A stretch of 64,000 nt of DNA from an uncultured Bacilli bacterium (GCA_934162125.1 CAKPHU010000007.1:1-64000); one strand, 5' to 3'; positions 17,244 through 25,848 are shown, numbered from the stretch's first letter. Program-made: numbers and translations. Notes: generated by a model from the letters alone, not told the origin.

Positions 17244-18320
17244 TTGTTTGATCTTAGTAAAAAGAGAGTTGCTTTTATTCTCTTTTTTTTCTGTTTTTGT
17301 ATAGACTGGAATTGCACCTATTTTTTCTGTATTTAAAAATATCTGAATCTCCCCAATTTTTGAAGAATTATTTTCTATGTTTTCATAAGTTATTTCTGTT
17401 GTTTTGATTGATTTTGTTTCAGCTTTTGTCAATGGATATGTAAAAGATGTTTTTATATATCTTTTTTTCTTTATATTTTTAGAGTTTTTATTATATATGT
17501 TTTTGTTAATTATTGTTACAGACTTGTAACTGTCAAATAATTTTTCATATAAACGTTTATGATTGTTATATATGTCAGGATCTTTTAAAGTTACTATGGA
17601 TAGGGTTAAATTATCTTTTTTAGCAACACTTACAAAGGTTTTACCAGCATCAGGCGTATAACCATTTTTTCCACTTACGCAATACTTGTATTCTTTTAAC
17701 AATTTACTTCTGTTGTACCAGAGATAGGTCTTATTTTGCGATGTTGTTACATATTTCTTAGTTGATGATATTTCTCGATAGGTTTTGTTTTGGTAAGCGT
17801 ATTGTGATAATAGAGCCATATCATAGGCTGTAGAATAATTTTTTGTATCATCATCTAGGCCATGTGGATTAGAAAAAGTTGTATCATTCATACCAATTTC
17901 TTTAGCCTTTTGATTCATCAACTTGACAAATTCTTCTTCACTTCCTGATGTTGTAATTGCTAGGGCCATTGCTGCATCATTTCCGCTCCTTAATATCAAT
18001 CCATATAGCAAATCCTTTACTTGCATTTTTTCACCTAATTCTATATATATGTTTGTACCATACATTGTTAATATTTCTGGACCGATTTCCACAGTTTTAT
18101 CTAAATCGTTTTTTTCAATTGCAACAATTGCAGTCATTATTTTTGTTGTTGACGCTATTAATCTTTTGGTATGCGAATTTTGTTCATATAGTACTCTGCC
18201 AGTTTCTATGTCAATTGCGATGGTGGATTTTGCAGTATCTGATATTGCTTTAACAGAAATGGTAAAATTTTCCAGTAATATAATTAACAATATAATTATT
18301 TTAAATAGTCTCTTTTTCAT
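17229..18320 (-). CDS. D-alanyl-D-alanine carboxypeptidase (DacF/DacA family, PBP5-like)
   Basis: 363 residues with a signal peptide (residues 1-25). Serine active-site motifs are complete: STTK (in LIASTTKIMTAIV), SGN (in LRSGNDAA) and KNG in place of KTG (in GKNGYTPDAGKT), the variant common in this family. The enzyme trims the terminal D-Ala from peptidoglycan stem peptides. A Lys/Thr-rich C-terminal region follows the catalytic domain; no clear membrane anchor is seen. In a spore former this could be the sporulation paralogue DacF, but the sequence alone does not settle that. Confidence 0.9.
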   Translation of the reverse strand: MKKRLFKIIILLIILLENFTISVKAISDTAKSTIAIDIETGRVLYEQNSHTKRLIASTTKIMTAIVAIEKNDLDKTVEIGPEILTMYGTNIYIELGEKMQVKDLLYGLILRSGNDAAMALAITTSGSEEEFVKLMNQKAKEIGMNDTTFSNPHGLDDDTKNYSTAYDMALLSQYAYQNKTYREISSTKKYVTTSQNKTYLWYNRSKLLKEYKYCVSGKNGYTPDAGKTFVSVAKKDNLTLSIVTLKDPDIYNNHKRLYEKLFDSYKSVTIINKNIYNKNSKNIKKKRYIKTSFTYPLTKAETKSIKTTEITYENIENNSSKIGEIQIFLNTEKIGAIPVYTKTEKKENKSNSLFTKIKQLFSR

Positions 18321-18436
18321 TAACTCACCCTTTTTATAACTATTACTCTACACATTTAATTATATTTATTAATTTTTTTTTTAGAATTATGTGGGTTAAT
18401 TATTTTTTTCATTAAATAATATATTGAGGTGATTAC

Positions 18437-19189
18437 ATGTTTGATGAAAATAATAGTATTATCTGCTTAAAGGAAAAATTTTTAAGCATAAAAAATAAAG
18501 GATGGATTAAATCATCCTTTAATGGTTGGGGAGATTGTGGCCTGACCTTTGAGAAAGAACTTGGGCTCTTTAAAAATGAATTAGAGATCCCAGACTTTAT
18601 GGGAATTGAAATTAAAACAAAAAATGCATTTAAACGTCCTTATTTGTCATTGTTTAGTTCCAATTTTGATGGGAAATATTTGTTTAACATTGATGACTTT
18701 GTCACAAAATATGGTTGGCCTGATGAAAAAATAAAAACCTCCAATGTATTTTACTTAATAGCTAATGCTAAAACTTTTATAGAGACTCCTTCTGAGTTCA
18801 AGTTTAAACTTAAAGTTAATTATAATTTGCAACAAGTATTTTTGGAAATTTCTGAAAAAAATAATTATAATATTACTTCTTTATATTCATGGAGTTTTGA
18901 TATTTTAAAAGAAAAAATTGATAGAAAATTGAAATATATGGCATTTGTTGAAGCAAAGAGAAAATTAGAAAATGGAAGTATTTATTTTTGTTATGATAAA
19001 TTAAGTTTATATTGTTGCAAAAACTTTGATACTTTTTTATCTTTAATAGAAAATAATATAATAACTGTAAGGTTTAATATAGGTTTGTACACCGATGAAA
19101 AAAGATACGGAAAGATTCACAATCATGGCATTTCTTTCCAAATTTTGGTAAAAAACTTAAATTTATTATTTGATTCTATGTCATTTTAG
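18437..19189 (+). CDS. MvaI/BcnI-type restriction endonuclease family protein, no methylase nearby
   Basis: 250 residues, ATG preceded by GAGGTGATT. The N-terminal half has the family pattern GWGDCGLTFEKELGL, then an Asp-x-x-x-x-Glu-x-Lys active-site arrangement at PDFMGIEIKTK, matching the metal-binding D...ExK motif of MvaI and BcnI. Those enzymes are monomers related to MutH that nick each strand in turn. No DNA methyltransferase lies next to it: upstream is a carboxypeptidase, downstream a tRNA array. It may be a solitary nuclease with a repair or defence role. A homing or other PD-(D/E)xK protein is the alternative. Confidence 0.75.
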   Translation: MFDENNSIICLKEKFLSIKNKGWIKSSFNGWGDCGLTFEKELGLFKNELEIPDFMGIEIKTKNAFKRPYLSLFSSNFDGKYLFNIDDFVTKYGWPDEKIKTSNVFYLIANAKTFIETPSEFKFKLKVNYNLQQVFLEISEKNNYNITSLYSWSFDILKEKIDRKLKYMAFVEAKRKLENGSIYFCYDKLSLYCCKNFDTFLSLIENNIITVRFNIGLYTDEKRYGKIHNHGISFQILVKNLNLLFDSMSF

Positions 19190-19205
19190 TTCTTTCTTTT
19201 CATAT

Positions 19206-19246
19206 TAAAAAAATCCCATGTTATTAAAGTACATGAGACTTTTTTA
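19206..19246 (+). terminator. Terminator after the MvaI-like gene
   Basis: CATGT (19218-19222) pairs with ACATG (19231-19235), extended by TC/GA and A/T runs; a T run follows at 19240. A similar signal reads on the minus strand. Confidence 0.7.
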
Positions 19247-19301
19247 TGAATTATAATGCAAGGGGTTGCATTAAAACGTTCTGAAATTGTCCTAAGCAAA
19301 A

Positions 19302-19325
19302 TAAAAACGTTGATTTTTCAACGTT
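19302..19325 (-). terminator. Terminator of the first tRNA array
   Basis: AACGTTGA/TCAACGTT stem followed by a T run on the minus strand; nearly identical to the terminator after tRNA-Ala at 6349. Confidence 0.8.
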
Positions 19326-19335
19326 AAATTCATAA

Positions 19336-19412
19336 TGGTCGGGAAGACAGGATTTGAACCTGCAACCCCTTGGTCCCAAACCAAGTGCTCTACCAAGTTG
19401 AGCCACTTCCCG
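19336..19412 (-). tRNA. tRNA-Pro (TGG)
   Basis: 77 bases with encoded CCA; anticodon stem CTTGG/CCAAG, loop TTTGGGA. Last gene of the first tRNA array. Confidence 0.97.
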
Positions 19413-19419
19413 AAAAAAA

Positions 19420-19496
<77 letters not shown>

Positions 19497-19535
19497 ATGT
19501 ATACGCTTTTGTCTGCGCACATTTAAATATTAAAA

Positions 19536-19611
19536 TGGTGGCTCCAGCGGGAATCGAACCAGCGACACAGGGATTTTCAGTCCCTTGCTCTACCGACTGA
19601 GCTATGAAGCC
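19536..19611 (-). tRNA. tRNA-Phe (GAA)
   Basis: 76 bases with CCA; anticodon stem AGGGA/TCCCT, loop CTGAAAA. Confidence 0.97.
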
Positions 19612-19619
19612 AATAAAAA

Positions 19620-19696
19620 TGGCGGTCTCAACGGGACTCGAACCCGCGATCTTCTGCGTGACAGGCAGACGTGTTAACCAGCTGCACCATGAGACC
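19620..19696 (-). tRNA. tRNA-Asp (GTC)
   Basis: 77 bases; anticodon stem TCTGC/GCAGA, loop CTGTCAC; discriminator G followed by CCA. Confidence 0.97.
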
Positions 19697-19707
19697 AATT
19701 ATAAAAA

Positions 19708-19784
19708 TGGTTGCGGGAAGAGGATTTGAACCTCTGACCTCTGGGTTATGAGCCCAACGAGCTACCGGACTGCTCTATCCCGCG
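19708..19784 (-). tRNA. Initiator tRNA-Met (CAT)
   Basis: 77 bases with CCA; anticodon loop CTCATAA flanked by GGG/CCC pairs and an unpaired first base, the marks of the initiator tRNA. Confidence 0.95.
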
Positions 19785-19794
19785 ATATAATTAA

Positions 19795-19886
19795 TGGCGG
19801 AGGAAAAGGGATTCGAACCCCTGCGCCACTTGCATGACCTCCCGGTTTTCAAGACCGGTCCCTTCAACCAACTTGGGTATTCCTCC
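19795..19886 (-). tRNA. tRNA-Ser (TGA)
   Basis: 92 bases with long variable arm; anticodon stem CGGTC/GACCG-type with loop TTGAAAA; GCCA end. First gene of the array, behind a strong promoter. Confidence 0.96.
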
Positions 19887-19916
19887 AATTTATCATCTTT
19901 TCCAGACGACAAATTG

Positions 19917-19946
19917 ATTATAACATAGTGTTTTTTGATATGTCAA
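19917..19946 (-). promoter_or_regulatory. Promoter of the first tRNA array
   Basis: TTGACA (19946-19941) and TATAAT (19922-19917), both perfect, 18-base spacing, upstream of tRNA-Ser. Confidence 0.88.
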
Positions 19947-20017
19947 CAAAATTCACATATTTTTCATATTATATGCATCAAAATTGCAAATATGTCGACT
20001 TTACCGATTACTATAAA

Positions 20018-20050
20018 TAAAAAACTCAACTAGAGTATCTAGTGAGTAAT
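20018..20050 (-). terminator. Terminator of the second tRNA array
   Basis: An ACTCA-CTAGA / TCTAG-TTGAGT type stem followed by TTTTTT on the minus strand, just after tRNA-Leu. Confidence 0.7.
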
Positions 20051-20056
20051 TTCAGA

Positions 20057-20145
20057 TGGTGCCTAAGGCCGGACTTGAACCGGCACGAGGGTTGATTCTC
20101 GCAGGATTTTAAGTCCTGTGCGTCTACCAATTCCGCCACTCAGGC
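20057..20145 (-). tRNA. tRNA-Leu (TAA)
   Basis: 89 bases with long variable arm and CCA; anticodon stem CAGGA/TCCTG, loop CTTAAAA. Confidence 0.96.
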
Positions 20146-20147
20146 AA

Positions 20148-20223
20148 TGGTGACCTGTATGAGATTCGAACTCATGACCCTTTGATTAAAAGTCAAATGC
20201 TCTACCAACTGAGCTAACAGATC
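20148..20223 (-). tRNA. tRNA-Lys (TTT)
   Basis: 76 bases with CCA; anticodon stem TTTGA/TCAAA, loop CTTTTAA. Only two bases separate it from tRNA-Leu. Confidence 0.97.
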
Positions 20224-20231
20224 ATATTATA

Positions 20232-20306
20232 TGGCTGCCTCGGTTAGATTCGAACTAACGCATGTCAGAGTCAAAGTCTGATGCCTTACCACTTGGCTAC
20301 GAGGCA
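20232..20306 (-). tRNA. tRNA-Gln (TTG)
   Basis: 75 bases; anticodon stem TCAGA/TCTGA, loop CTTTGAC; acceptor TGCCTCG/CGAGGCA; GCCA end. Confidence 0.96.
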
Positions 20307-20314
20307 AACTTAAG

Positions 20315-20399
20315 TGGTGGAGAGAGATGGATTCGAACCATCGAACTCAATGAGAACAGATTTACAGTCTGTCGCGTTTAGCCTCTTCGCTACCTCTCC
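20315..20399 (-). tRNA. tRNA-Tyr (GTA)
   Basis: 85 bases with long variable arm and CCA; anticodon loop CTGTAAA. Confidence 0.96.
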
Positions 20400-20407
20400 A
20401 AAAAAAA

Positions 20408-20483
<76 letters not shown>

Positions 20484-20496
20484 AAACATATATAAA

Positions 20497-20573
20497 TGGT
20501 GGGCGATATAGGACTCGAACCTATGACCCCTTGCTTGTAAGGCAAGTGCTCTAACCAACTGAGCTAATCGCCC
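20497..20573 (-). tRNA. tRNA-Val (TAC)
   Basis: 77 bases with ACCA end, which matches the TGGT of the valS T-box; anticodon stem CTTGC/GCAAG, loop CTTACAA. First gene of the second array. Confidence 0.97.
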
Positions 20574-20597
20574 ATTTATGACCAGTTGACAGTATTA

Positions 20598-20626
20598 AAT
20601 ATACCAATTTATCTTTAATTTGTCAA
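20598..20626 (-). promoter_or_regulatory. Promoter of the second tRNA array
   Basis: TTGACA (20626-20621) and TATATT (20603-20598), 17-base spacing, upstream of tRNA-Val. Confidence 0.85.
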
Positions 20627-20663
20627 CAAAATTTTCATTTTTTTGCATTTTATTTTGTTTTTT

Positions 20664-21026
20664 TTAATTTTTATTATCTATTATTTGTTTTTCCTTTGCT
20701 TCAACCCATTCATTAAGCTTTTTCTTCAACGTTAAAAATCCTAATGGTGTTTCTATTATTTTATTATTTTTTTTTCTTGTGATTCTATAATCAACATCTT
20801 TTATTGTTAATTTTACTTGGTGGGCTCTTGGATTTTCAGAAATAACTTTTGCTCTTATTGTCTCCCCTATTTTTACATAATCATTTATATTTCTAACATA
20901 GTTACTTGATATTTCAGAAATGTGTATTAGTCCATTATAATATTCATCTAAGCTTACAAATATCCCATATTTTTCAATGCCAGTTACGCAGCCTGTGACA
21001 TATTCACCATCTTTATACTTTCTCAT
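20664..21026 (-). CDS. S1-domain RNA-binding protein (CvfD/YugI, general stress protein 13 type)
   Basis: 120 residues. One S1 RNA-binding domain fills residues 1-75 (GEYVTGCVTGIEKYGIFVSL, GLIHISEIS, VKIGETIRAKVIS), followed by a basic tail with TPLGFLTLKKKLNEWVEA, typical of the CvfD/YugI family. These proteins bind RNA or ribosomes and affect translation of stress or virulence genes. It is transcribed alone, away from the NifU-like gene. The target RNA is unknown. Confidence 0.85.
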   Translation of the reverse strand: MRKYKDGEYVTGCVTGIEKYGIFVSLDEYYNGLIHISEISSNYVRNINDYVKIGETIRAKVISENPRAHQVKLTIKDVDYRITRKKNNKIIETPLGFLTLKKKLNEWVEAKEKQIIDNKN

Positions 21027-21133
21027 TTCTAATACACCTTCTGTGTTGATTATACCATATTTTCTATACTATTATCAACAAAGTTTCTTTACTTATAATT
21101 ATTTTAAATGTATAATTGTTTTGGTGATTTTTT

Positions 21134-21379
21134 ATGGCAGCAAATACTGGTATTGTAACTAGAATTATTTCTTTAATTGATAAAATTAGGCCTTTCTTGA
21201 TAAGTGATGGCGGAAATTTGGAATTTATAAAGTTTGAAGATGGAATTGTTTATGTTTCTCTTACTGGGGCTTGTGCTGAGTGTCCTATGATTGATGTCAC
21301 ATTAAAAGATGGAATTGAAGAAATGATTATTAATGAAATTCCTGAAGTTAAAGAAGTTAGAAATATAAGTAATAATTAA
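21134..21379 (+). CDS. NifU C-terminal-domain protein (YutI-like Fe-S scaffold/carrier)
   Basis: 81 residues, a lone NifU/Nfu domain with the CxxC cluster-binding motif (GACAECPM) and the typical IRPFLISDGGNLEFIKFEDGIVYV start. It binds and passes on iron-sulfur clusters. ATG preceded by TTGGTGATT. In B. subtilis yutI lies close to yutH, yutD and yunB; relatives of all of these occur within the next 4 kb here, so a remnant of that neighbourhood is kept. Confidence 0.88.
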   Translation: MAANTGIVTRIISLIDKIRPFLISDGGNLEFIKFEDGIVYVSLTGACAECPMIDVTLKDGIEEMIINEIPEVKEVRNISNN

Positions 21380-21418
21380 GTTATGGTGTATTGTTCACTG
21401 TAATCTTATAATTATTAC

Positions 21419-22303
21419 TTATTTTTTTATCCACTTTATCATTGCAAGTTTGCCATAATCTTTTAACTGTTCCTTTATTGTAAGTAAAAATTTTTCATAT
21501 TCTTTATTTCTTTCTACTATTTTTAATATTTCTTTTTCATTTAATTCAGAATTTAAAATTTTATCATATATATCAAAATAGTAATTTGGATATAGCAATC
21601 TGCTAAATAGTAAATATGCAGAAGTCTCATTTTTTATGTATTTGTTTATCAATGTTTTTGCTTCTTCCAAGTTATCATTTTTTTGCCAAAAAATGGATTT
21701 TAAATATTCTCCTATTTCTCTTTCTCTATAATCCACTATAATATTAGTTATATCTGTAAGATTACGATTTATTCTCTTATGGCAAATTATTTTTTCAATT
21801 TCTGGTATATCTGCTACTATCATAGCGTAATTGTATAATTCAATAGCATTTTCTGTTAATCCAATATAATAGTCTATTGTTTCTTCAATAAGTTTATATT
21901 GATTATTTATGTGAGATAATTGATACTCATAATAGTCTATTTTTTTTGCCCATAACGTATTCCAATTGCTGCGATCTAAATTGGTAAATTTTTCCAATTT
22001 TGGTTGTTGAACTAAATATTCATCTATATTTATATGTTCATTTGATTTTTCTGATATTTCTTCTAGAATATATATTTTACCATTGTATGGTGTAAAATAT
22101 TCGTTTTTTACATTTATAACAACATTATTGAAATATTTAAGCTTATTTGTTAATTCTATAGCCTCTATGCATTCTTCAGTATTTTCAATTGATACAAATA
22201 TATATATTTTGTTTGTTGCTATATCAATTATATAGTTTTTATTTTTAACCTTATTTAGGTGTATGTCATTAAAATTATAATAATATAAAATTGCATTTTT
22301 CAT
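21419..22303 (-). CDS. YutH/CotS-family kinase-like spore coat protein (divergent)
   Basis: 294 residues, no signal peptide. The middle region (NTLWAKKIDYYEYQ, then IDYYIGLTENAIELYNYA) resembles the YutH family of spore-coat-associated, aminoglycoside-kinase-like proteins, and ICHKRINRNL occupies the place of a kinase catalytic loop without the usual HxD, so catalysis is doubtful. The gene ends a run of minus-strand genes that starts with sigG, and it neighbours yutD- and yutI-like genes as in B. subtilis. The assignment is from remembered family pattern; remote homology should be treated as moderate. Confidence 0.6.
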   Translation of the reverse strand: MKNAILYYYNFNDIHLNKVKNKNYIIDIATNKIYIFVSIENTEECIEAIELTNKLKYFNNVVINVKNEYFTPYNGKIYILEEISEKSNEHINIDEYLVQQPKLEKFTNLDRSNWNTLWAKKIDYYEYQLSHINNQYKLIEETIDYYIGLTENAIELYNYAMIVADIPEIEKIICHKRINRNLTDITNIIVDYREREIGEYLKSIFWQKNDNLEEAKTLINKYIKNETSAYLLFSRLLYPNYYFDIYDKILNSELNEKEILKIVERNKEYEKFLLTIKEQLKDYGKLAMIKWIKK

Positions 22304-22329
22304 CTTATCAACTCTATTTAATTTTATGA

Positions 22330-22359
22330 CAAAAAAAAAGGAAAATTACTTTCCTTTTA
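22330..22359 (-). terminator. Terminator at the end of the 359-residue coiled protein gene
   Basis: AAAAGGAAA/TTTTCCTTT stem with a long T run on the minus strand; it overlaps the last codons and stop. Confidence 0.75.
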
Positions 22360-23425
22360 CTGAACTTTTTTCTGCTGGCTTTGTATCTGTAAGCATGGCA
22401 TTTAATGCTTCTATTGATGACGCATACGCTTGAGTAGAATCGTTTATTTGTTCACGTTGTCTACGTAGTGCATCAATTTCAGCTTTTTCTTTTTGATTTT
22501 GTTCAGCAAGCATTCTATTTTGTTCTTCTACTGCTCTATATTTGTCTTCTAGCTCTTGTTTTTTTCTCATTAAAGCAGCTTCTGCCTCTGTTGTAGCTTG
22601 TTCTTCACGCATTCTTTCAGCAGCAATTGATTCGCTTTCTTCTCTACGCCTTGCTACTTCCATTGCTAATTTATCAATGTCTAACGCTTCCATTTTTAAT
22701 GTGCCAAAGCCTTCTTGTGGAATTGCTGGTTGACTCTCAGGTTCTACCTTCTTTTCTACTTCTGTAGGCATTACCTTTGGTTCAACAACATCTTCCTCCA
22801 CTTCTTCTGATTGTGCAATTATAGCTGGTTCGGCAGGTTCATATACTGGTGTTACCCTAACCTCCTCTTCTGCTTTTTCTGCAACTTGTTCTTGTCCCTT
22901 AGAAGAATATTTTTCAATCTTTGCGATTGAAGTTTCATTTCTATTTACTCTCAACATTTCTTTTTCAGCTGTTACTGGTTCTATTTCAGCAACTGCTGGT
23001 TCTATTTCAGCAACTGCTGGTTCTATTTCTGCTACTTCTATAGCGATTGGTTCTGCTTTTTGCATGTTTCCAATCATATTATTTCTCATTTTTTCTTTAA
23101 CTTTTAATGCTTTGCTAGCTACTTTTTTTCCTAAAACTTTTCCTTCTAAAGCAAGTAAATCTACTTGCTCACTTAATTTAGCAGAACGAGGTTTTAACCT
23201 ACTTACTTCATTACTACTTATTTCTGCTGCCTCTTCTTGTATTTCAGGAGCACTAGTAACTGGTTCAGCTGCTTTTGCTTTTGTTTCTTCAACTTTTTTA
23301 CCAAATTCAATGATTTTTTTTAGAATTTCAACATAAGATGTATCTCTTAGTTTTATTCTCTTTGGTGCATCGTTTTGGAAAACTGTACCTTCTGTCCAAT
23401 TGATTAATGTTATTTCCGTTGGCAT
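22346..23425 (-). CDS. Glu/Ala-rich coiled protein, function unknown
   Basis: 359 residues. Residues 1-45 form a compact start (INWTEGTVFQND, KLRDTSYVEILKKII). The middle is low-complexity and acidic, with an exact tandem repeat IEPAVAE (about residues 130-155) and many Val/Glu/Pro. Residues 245-340 form a long coiled coil (EVARRREE ... RQREQIN), then the end. No signal peptide or membrane helix. ATG has TGGAGG. It follows a DUF1292-like gene by 21 bp and has its own terminator. I do not recognise the family; a structural or spore-layer role would fit the context but is not shown. Confidence 0.6.
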   Translation of the reverse strand: MPTEITLINWTEGTVFQNDAPKRIKLRDTSYVEILKKIIEFGKKVEETKAKAAEPVTSAPEIQEEAAEISSNEVSRLKPRSAKLSEQVDLLALEGKVLGKKVASKALKVKEKMRNNMIGNMQKAEPIAIEVAEIEPAVAEIEPAVAEIEPVTAEKEMLRVNRNETSIAKIEKYSSKGQEQVAEKAEEEVRVTPVYEPAEPAIIAQSEEVEEDVVEPKVMPTEVEKKVEPESQPAIPQEGFGTLKMEALDIDKLAMEVARRREESESIAAERMREEQATTEAEAALMRKKQELEDKYRAVEEQNRMLAEQNQKEKAEIDALRRQREQINDSTQAYASSIEALNAMLTDTKPAEKSSVKGK

Positions 23426-23446
23426 ACTAAAACCTCCATTTACTAT

Positions 23447-23725
23447 TTATTCTGATTTTGATAATTCTCTCAATACGTCTTTTATTCTGTTCCACTCTTC
23501 TTCTGTTTCAACGCCTAAAAGTTTAGGCTCACTAGCAGAACGATCTATATTTGACACATATACTGTTATATTTTCATTCTCATCTTTTTCATTTTTTGTA
23601 TATACCACATACTCTTTTTTTGTATCTTTAAATTCAAATGCTAAGATAACTTCTACTTCTTCTATAGATCCATCTTGTGACACGATTGACATTATTTTCT
23701 TTTCAACTTGTTGATTTTCTATCAT
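23447..23725 (-). CDS. DUF1292 family protein (YrzB-like)
   Basis: 92 residues from the ATG at 23725, which has AAGGGAGG; the longer frame to 23749 has no such site. The pattern EVEVILAFEFKDTKKEYVVYT, then ENENITVYVSNID and EEEWNRIKDVL, is that of DUF1292 proteins, small acidic cytosolic proteins of unknown role widespread in Firmicutes. It is followed closely by the coiled protein gene. Confidence 0.8.
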   Translation of the reverse strand: MIENQQVEKKIMSIVSQDGSIEEVEVILAFEFKDTKKEYVVYTKNEKDENENITVYVSNIDRSASEPKLLGVETEEEWNRIKDVLRELSKSE

Positions 23726-23789
23726 GTTATGTCCTCCCTTATTATCCATATATTATAAGTTTATCATAAATCCATATAAATACAATAGT

Positions 23790-24068
23790 TTATTTAATTT
23801 TTTTTAGTAAAAATGTTCTAGCACCATAGCTACAATAATTCTTTTTATATTCCTCTAAACCTTTGATATCATTTATTTTAGTGGCCTTTTTATTTGAAGA
23901 GTCATTGTATCCTTTCAAGCGCACTTTGTCATAAGAAAAGTCGCCAAAAATATAGTCAAAATCTGCAAAGTATTCTGTTACTTTTTCATTCAATTCATCA
24001 ACATTTATGCAATCTGCAACATTTTCTATAACTTCATATTCTATTTCATTAAGTATTATTTTTTTCAT
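23790..24068 (-). CDS. YutD family protein (DUF1027)
   Basis: 92 residues. The sequence YFADFDYIFGDFSYDKVRLKG, then EEYKKNYCSYGARTFLLKK, follows the YutD family plan (DYIVGD-type core, RLKG, C-terminal YC-x-x-G). Function is unknown. RBS AGAGGTG. It sits between the yunB-like and DUF1292 genes; yutD lies near yutH, yutI and yunB in B. subtilis, which supports the assignment. Confidence 0.7.
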   Translation of the reverse strand: MKKIILNEIEYEVIENVADCINVDELNEKVTEYFADFDYIFGDFSYDKVRLKGYNDSSNKKATKINDIKGLEEYKKNYCSYGARTFLLKKIK

Positions 24069-24096
24069 ACTGCACCTCTATTTTTATTATATCATG

Positions 24097-24810
24097 TTAA
24101 TTTGAGATTGGCAAAGACACCTCAATTGAATTTTTTTCTAAAAAACTGCGCAGATAATCTGGAACTTCGCCTTGAATTATTTTTATTGTTATGGGGGCCT
24201 CAACGGTGCTTACTACTTTTTTCATAGTTAATGGAGTAATGATTTGAACACTAATTTCCGTATGCAAGTACGCTTCATATATTGTATTATTGACTCCATA
24301 ACTAGTTGCATTTGTTTTTAGTGAGGAACTTATTTGTCCTAAAAAATTTATTTTTATAGGAATTTTTGGACAGGTATTAATGAAAAATGGATTGTTATTA
24401 ATGCTTTTTAAAGGTATTAAATAGATTGTTCCTAATGATAGTGGTGATGACGCTGGGTTTTGTAGACTGTTTTTAAGTTCTGAGTTGTTTGTGCCGTTTG
24501 CAATCAGATTATTTAGATTTTCTTCTAACTGATTGTTTATTTTTTTTAACAAGTAATTGACATATTGTGTATTGTAATCTAAATAGATTTGATTATTAAT
24601 TTCATTTGTAATAAATAAATTATTTATTTCACTGTCCTTTAGAACATCATTTATGGTGGAGTCGACTATAGAATTGGCTAAGCTACTGGCTTCAATTTCC
24701 AAATATTTATACAATTTTGGTTCCACTTTTTTGCCATAACTAAATACTAGAATATTAGAAAAGAAAAATGCTGTTATAAAAATCAATAATGTTATTTTAA
24801 TTTTCTTCAT
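24097..24810 (-). CDS. yunB: Sporulation protein YunB
   Basis: 237 residues with an N-terminal membrane helix (residues 7-26) and an extracytoplasmic domain. The C-terminal part carries the YunB pattern TSYGVNNTIYEAYLHTEISVQIITP and IQGEVPDYL. YunB is a sigma-E-controlled mother-cell protein needed for normal spores. The ATG lies inside the 3' end of the ylmC gene (14-bp overlap), so translation is probably coupled. Downstream of sigG and ylmC on the same strand. Confidence 0.82.
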   Translation of the reverse strand: MKKIKITLLIFITAFFFSNILVFSYGKKVEPKLYKYLEIEASSLANSIVDSTINDVLKDSEINNLFITNEINNQIYLDYNTQYVNYLLKKINNQLEENLNNLIANGTNNSELKNSLQNPASSPLSLGTIYLIPLKSINNNPFFINTCPKIPIKINFLGQISSSLKTNATSYGVNNTIYEAYLHTEISVQIITPLTMKKVVSTVEAPITIKIIQGEVPDYLRSFLEKNSIEVSLPISN

Positions 24811-25036
24811 TGTTGCCTGGTTTTACTAATATAACATCCTCACCTATCTTGTTTATATCTTGCCATTTTATTTCAATGTCATTATCACGATTGAAGGAAA
24901 AAAATGTTTTGCCAACCTCTAAGACCAAACTCTCTATATTACCATTTTCATTTATATTGGCATCTATTATATTTCCGATATTTTTTCCATCTTTTAAATT
25001 CACCACATTCTTTGTTTGTAAATCAGATAAGCGCAT
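24797..25036 (-). CDS. ylmC: YlmC/YmxH family PRC-barrel sporulation protein
   Basis: 79 residues from the ATG at 25036 (GGGTGATTAT before it); an upstream GTG at 25048 overlaps that ribosome site. A single PRC-barrel domain starts with MRLSDLQTKNVVNLKDGKNIG and includes IKWQDINKIGEDVILV. YlmC/YmxH genes follow sigG in Bacillus. It may bind a membrane or ribosomal partner through the PRC fold; the exact role is unknown. Overlaps yunB. Confidence 0.85.
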   Translation of the reverse strand: MRLSDLQTKNVVNLKDGKNIGNIIDANINENGNIESLVLEVGKTFFSFNRDNDIEIKWQDINKIGEDVILVKPGNNEEN

Positions 25037-25068
25037 ATAATCACCCACTCTATATTATGCGAAAGTTA

Positions 25069-25848
25069 TTATTTTAGGACTTTTTTCAATTCTTTTATAG
25101 CTTTCTTCTCTAGTCTGGATACTTGTGCTTGACTGATATCAAGTTCTTTTGCCACTTCCATTTGAGTTTTACCAACAACATAACGGTCATCAAGAATCTT
25201 CTTTTCACGATCTACTAAAGAATTGATTGCATCTGTAATGGCAAGTTGATTAGGGAAGTCGGCTGTTGAAAGATGTTTGTCTTCGATCTGATCAAAAAGA
25301 TAAATAGTATCACCGCCATCATTGTAGATGGGTTCTGAGAGACTGACTGGTTCTTTTAATGATTCTAAAGCAATCACTATGTCCTGTTCTGGAACTTGTA
25401 GATTTTCGGCTAAGTAAGAAAGAGATGGTTCCTTGGCATAAGTAGCAATGTACTTTTCTTTTAGGTGAAGTGTTTTGTAGGCAATATCTTTTATTGAACG
25501 GCTAATTCTTATGGAATTATTATCTCTTATGTAACGGCGGACTTCTCCTAATATCATAGGCACAGCATATGTGGAAAAACGCACTTCATGAGTAAGATCA
25601 AAATTATCAATCGCCTTAATAAGTCCTATGCACCCTACTTGGAAGAGATCGTCCATATTATCTATGTTACGATTCGTAAATCTTTTTAAAATTGACAATA
25701 CAAGCTTTAAATTTCCTTCGACAAGTAAGTCTCTAGCAAAAAGATTGCCAGATTGGTATTCCTTAAAAAGTTTTAGCATTTCTTCGTTTGAAAGTACTTC
25801 TATGTTATTGGTGTTTAATCCTGTTATTTCTACTTTATATTTAGACAT
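25069..25848 (-). CDS. sigG: RNA polymerase sporulation sigma factor SigG
   Basis: 259 residues of the sigma-70 family. The N-terminus (KVEITGLNTNNIEVLSNEEM) is specific to sigma-G. Region 2 has DLFQVGCIGLIKAIDNFDL and VRFSTYAVPMILGEVRRYIRD; region 3 has SIRISRSIKDIAYK; SEPIYNDGGDTIYLFDQIED is also sigma-G-like; region 4 has the helix-turn-helix TQMEVAKELDISQAQVSRLEKKAI. It directs late forespore transcription. The ribosome site (AAAGGGG) lies inside the 3' arm of a strong hairpin that also acts as trmL terminator, so access to it may be limited. Confidence 0.95.
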   Translation of the reverse strand: MSKYKVEITGLNTNNIEVLSNEEMLKLFKEYQSGNLFARDLLVEGNLKLVLSILKRFTNRNIDNMDDLFQVGCIGLIKAIDNFDLTHEVRFSTYAVPMILGEVRRYIRDNNSIRISRSIKDIAYKTLHLKEKYIATYAKEPSLSYLAENLQVPEQDIVIALESLKEPVSLSEPIYNDGGDTIYLFDQIEDKHLSTADFPNQLAITDAINSLVDREKKILDDRYVVGKTQMEVAKELDISQAQVSRLEKKAIKELKKVLK

